From positions 1-6,873 of the forward strand of contig DXHG01000101.1 in the NCBI GenBank assembly GCA_019113455.1: DNA of 6,873 nt. The letters are read 5' to 3'. The position numbers were made by a program, and so were the translations under genes. The notes beneath the pieces were generated by a model. The model did not search any database, was not told where the DNA came from, and saw nothing but the letters and a program-made list of their open reading frames with translations. This DNA comes from Candidatus Treponema faecavium. Its GTDB lineage: Bacteria; Spirochaetota; Spirochaetia; Treponematales; Treponemataceae. Below are positions 4,928-6,873 of the stretch, in pieces (the first letter of the stretch is position 1; every line of letters begins with the position of its first letter).

Positions 4928-6715
4928 TTACTGCGTTATGCGCAAGTGCAGCTCGTCAAGCTGCTTCTGCTCCACTTCCGACGGACAGTCGTCCATCGGG
5001 CTTTGCGCAAACGTATTCTTGGGGAACGCGATAACTTCTTTTATGGACGTTTCGCGGCACATAAGCATTACAAGGCGGTCAAGCCCGGGCGCGATTCCGC
5101 CGTGGGGCGGCGCGCCGTATTTGAACGCTTCCGTGAGAAAGCCGAACTTCTGCTGTCCCTGCTCCTCGTTAAAGCCCACAATCTTGAAGATGCGCTTCTG
5201 CAGCTCGGGGTCGTGAATACGGATAGACCCCGAGGCAAGCTCATAGCCGTTCAGGACAAGGTCGTAAAGATCGCCTTTAACGCGTGCGGGGTCTGATTCA
5301 AGCGTATCGTGATATTTTTCCTGCGGCATCGTAAACATGTGATGCGCCGTATCCCATTTCTGTTCTTCCTCGTTCCATTCAAACATCGGGAAATCGACAA
5401 TCCAGGCAAACGCAAACGCCTTGCTGCTGCACAGCGCGAGGTCCCTGCCCAGCTTGGCGCGTACCGCGCCGAGCGCCGTGCACGCGGTTTTGCGGTTTGC
5501 GTCCGCAACGAAGAGCAGCAGGTCGCCGTCAGAAGCGCCGAGCGCCTGGCGGACAGCCTGTTCATTGCCGGCAAAGAATTTAGACGCGCCGCCTTCAAGG
5601 CTTCCGTTCAGCGCTTTCATCCATGCGAGACCTTTTGCCTGGTATATTTTTGCGGCAGCTTCAAGCTCTTCTATCTTTTTGCGGCTGTATTCCTGCGCGG
5701 CGCCGGGCACAACGAGCGCTTTTACCGCGCCTCCTGCTGCAGCGGCGTCCTTGAACGCCTGAAAACTGCCGAGCTCCGCAAGGTTTCCTGCTTCCTGCAT
5801 TTTCATGTCAAAGCGCAGCTCAGGCTTATCGGTGCCGTACCATTCGATAGCGTCGTCGTACGCGATGCGCTGAAACGGCACAGTAATTTCCTCTCCGAGC
5901 GCTTCCTTGAACACGGCCGCCATCAAACCCTCTGTCATCGCAAGCACATCGTCGCGCGAGACAAAGCTCATTTCCATGTCTATCTGGGTGAACTCAGGCT
6001 GGCGGTCTCCGCGCGCGTCCTCGTCGCGGTAGCAGCGTGCAATCTGGAAATAGCGGTCAAAGCCCGACACCATAAGCAGCTGTTTATAGAGCTGCGGCGA
6101 CTGCGGCAGCGCGTAGAATTTGCCCGGATACAGGCGGGAAGGAACGAGGTAGTCGCGCGCTCCCTCAGGCGTTGATTTAATAAATGTGGGCGTTTCTATT
6201 TCGTAAAAGCCGTTTGCGTCAAGATACTTGCGCGCAGCGATTGTTACCTTGTGACGCAGTGCCAGATGCTGCTGCATCGCCTGCGTGCGCAGGTCAAGGT
6301 AGCGGTACTTGAGGCGCAAGTCCTCGTTCGGAATAACCGGCGTGCCGTCGCGGTTCACCTCATCTATCATAAACGGGAGCACATCGCTCTTTGAAAGAAC
6401 CAGTATCCGCTGCGCGCAGATTTCAATTTCGCCTGTGTCCATGTCGGCGTTAATCATGGAATCGGGTCTGCGCCGCACAAAACCTTCCACTGCGATGCAG
6501 TATTCCATTTTCAGTTCCGCGGCAAGGGGAAGGAGTTCCTGCGGAGACGCCGTGTCGACGACAACCTGCGTAATGCCGTAGCGGTCGCGCAGGCTGATAA
6601 ACGTGATGCCGCCGTGGTCGCGCTTGCGGTGCACCCAGCCGTTCAGTATAACGGTCTTTCCGTTATCGCATCCGCGCAGCTGGCCGCACGTATGCGTTCG
6701 TTTCATTGTTTCCAT
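4928..6715 (-). CDS. aspS: Aspartyl-tRNA synthetase, bacterial type
   Basis: Class II synthetase of 595 residues that activates aspartate with ATP and charges tRNA(Asp) in the cytoplasm; the length is normal for the bacterial form. Domain order: N-terminal anticodon-binding OB fold at about 1-105 (LNGWVHRKRDHGGITFISLRD); catalytic core from about 140; motif 2 region CYRDEDARGDRQPEFTQ at 228-244; bacterial GAD insertion at about 285-420; second core part with motif 3 GIAPGLDRLVML at 540-551. The OB fold carries His34 in RDHGG and Ser at the position of the E. coli Lys in its DEKN segment. This resembles non-discriminating enzymes, which also charge tRNA(Asn) with Asp for amidation by GatCAB. 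ATG 6715 is used and ATG 6706 is the alternative; neither has a good Shine-Dalgarno. The gene is monocistronic here. Confidence 0.96.
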   Translation of the reverse strand: METMKRTHTCGQLRGCDNGKTVILNGWVHRKRDHGGITFISLRDRYGITQVVVDTASPQELLPLAAELKMEYCIAVEGFVRRRPDSMINADMDTGEIEICAQRILVLSKSDVLPFMIDEVNRDGTPVIPNEDLRLKYRYLDLRTQAMQQHLALRHKVTIAARKYLDANGFYEIETPTFIKSTPEGARDYLVPSRLYPGKFYALPQSPQLYKQLLMVSGFDRYFQIARCYRDEDARGDRQPEFTQIDMEMSFVSRDDVLAMTEGLMAAVFKEALGEEITVPFQRIAYDDAIEWYGTDKPELRFDMKMQEAGNLAELGSFQAFKDAAAAGGAVKALVVPGAAQEYSRKKIEELEAAAKIYQAKGLAWMKALNGSLEGGASKFFAGNEQAVRQALGASDGDLLLFVADANRKTACTALGAVRAKLGRDLALCSSKAFAFAWIVDFPMFEWNEEEQKWDTAHHMFTMPQEKYHDTLESDPARVKGDLYDLVLNGYELASGSIRIHDPELQKRIFKIVGFNEEQGQQKFGFLTEAFKYGAPPHGGIAPGLDRLVMLMCRETSIKEVIAFPKNTFAQSPMDDCPSEVEQKQLDELHLRITQ

Positions 6716-6729
6716 AGTATCAGTATAAT
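6701..6729 (+). promoter_or_regulatory. Possible divergent + strand promoter
   Basis: A perfect -10 TATAAT lies at 6724-6729 on the + strand, overlapping the aspS -10 on the other strand. The hexamer 17 bases upstream, TTTCAT (6701-6706), is a poor -35 and lies inside aspS. Transcription would start near 6736 and run rightward toward the terminator at 6799-6846. An AT-rich promoter region yields such -10 matches by chance on both strands, so support is weak. Confidence 0.25.
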
Positions 6730-6753
6730 AATAGGAAGAAAGATGTAATGCAA
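6722..6753 (-). promoter_or_regulatory. aspS promoter
   Basis: Two overlapping -10 boxes are seen on the - strand. TATACT (6722-6727) would start transcription exactly on the A of ATG 6715; its best -35, TTACAT (6743-6748), has a short 15-base spacer. TATTAT (6725-6730) pairs with TTGCAT (6748-6753) at 17 bases and would leave a leader of three bases. Either way the leader is too short for a Shine-Dalgarno. Confidence 0.5.
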
Positions 6754-6755
6754 TG

Positions 6756-6786
6756 GGGTTTGTTTTCTTTGCAGATCCCTGCGGGG
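6756..6786 (+). repeat. Intergenic repeat, right copy
   Basis: About 27 of 31-32 positions match 1-32 read on the - strand, with one gap, including an uninterrupted TTGTTTTCTTT and a terminal GCGGGG. Weaker similarity extends inward (TGCA and GGG shared). It lies in noncoding DNA upstream of aspS. The CCC-TGC-GGG end and GCAG-ATCC-CTGC can each form a small hairpin. It may belong to a dispersed intergenic repeat family. Confidence 0.5.
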
Positions 6787-6798
6787 CTGTTTTGCGGT

Positions 6799-6846
6799 AG
6801 CACGCGCGTGTTTTTTTTTCTGCGTGTGCACGCGCGGGCTTTTTTT
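6799..6846 (+). terminator. Rightward intrinsic terminator
   Basis: AGCACGCGCGTG (6799-6810) pairs with CACGCGCGGGCT (6829-6840), 11 of 12 bp, around an 18-base loop, and seven T residues follow (6840-6846). The loop itself begins with nine T residues, so the first arm plus T-run is like a second partial terminator. No T-run follows on the - strand, so it works rightward only. No + strand gene in the window needs it. The remaining bases to 6873 show nothing recognisable. Confidence 0.5.
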
Positions 6847-6873
6847 CTTTGGTATTCTCTGTAATTTGTTTTT

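Noticed and set aside
5309..6175. 288-codon open frame on the + strand within aspS
   Set aside because: Fully antisense to a conserved AspRS; it has no recognisable domain, and GC-biased third positions readily leave antisense frames open.
6748..6861. 38-codon ORF (ATG 6748) to the right of aspS, with AGGAAG upstream
   Set aside because: It runs through the terminator hairpin, and the two T-runs become poly-Phe; the Shine-Dalgarno spacing is poor.

Overview
This is a 6.9-kb stretch of mostly core bacterial chromosome with six protein genes: two on the + strand at the left and four on the - strand to the right. A moderately GC-rich genome, a lipoprotein-type ApbE with a relaxed lipobox, a bacterial-type 595-residue AspRS and a stand-alone four-domain S1 protein fit a spirochaete, most likely a Treponema. 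That placement is an inference from recognised families, not from a marker gene.

Layout on the + strand: a stand-alone S1-domain RNA-binding protein (131-1231) has its own promoter. It is followed by about 200 bases of intergenic DNA holding two hairpins and an operator-like dyad. Next is a small exported protein of unknown function (1428-1796). A strong bidirectional terminator at 1814-1850 separates the + genes from the - genes that converge on it.

Layout on the - strand, in order of transcription: aspS (6715-4928) ends in an intrinsic terminator. A lipoprotein ApbE/Ftp flavin transferase (4800-3709) starts from its own promoter. A THUMP-domain rRNA methyltransferase (3641-2442) follows, and a TetR-family regulator (2458-1865) overlaps its 3' end by 17 bases. 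Methyltransferase and regulator look like one transcription unit. The genes mostly serve translation (S1, AspRS, 23S rRNA methylation) and periplasmic flavoprotein maturation (ApbE). No mobile element, CRISPR array, tRNA or rRNA was seen.

The unusual part is in the regulatory DNA. By eye, good -35/-10 pairs, mostly with 17-base spacers, lie in front of five genes. For apbE, aspS and the methyltransferase the predicted transcription start falls on, or within three bases of, the start codon and no convincing Shine-Dalgarno is present, suggesting leaderless mRNAs. The two + genes have very short leaders that do carry a Shine-Dalgarno. A concentric dyad covers the -10 and start site of the small exported gene and could be an operator, perhaps for the nearby TetR protein. 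A roughly 31-base sequence is repeated in inverted orientation at the two ends of the window. I found no convincing new multi-gene system.
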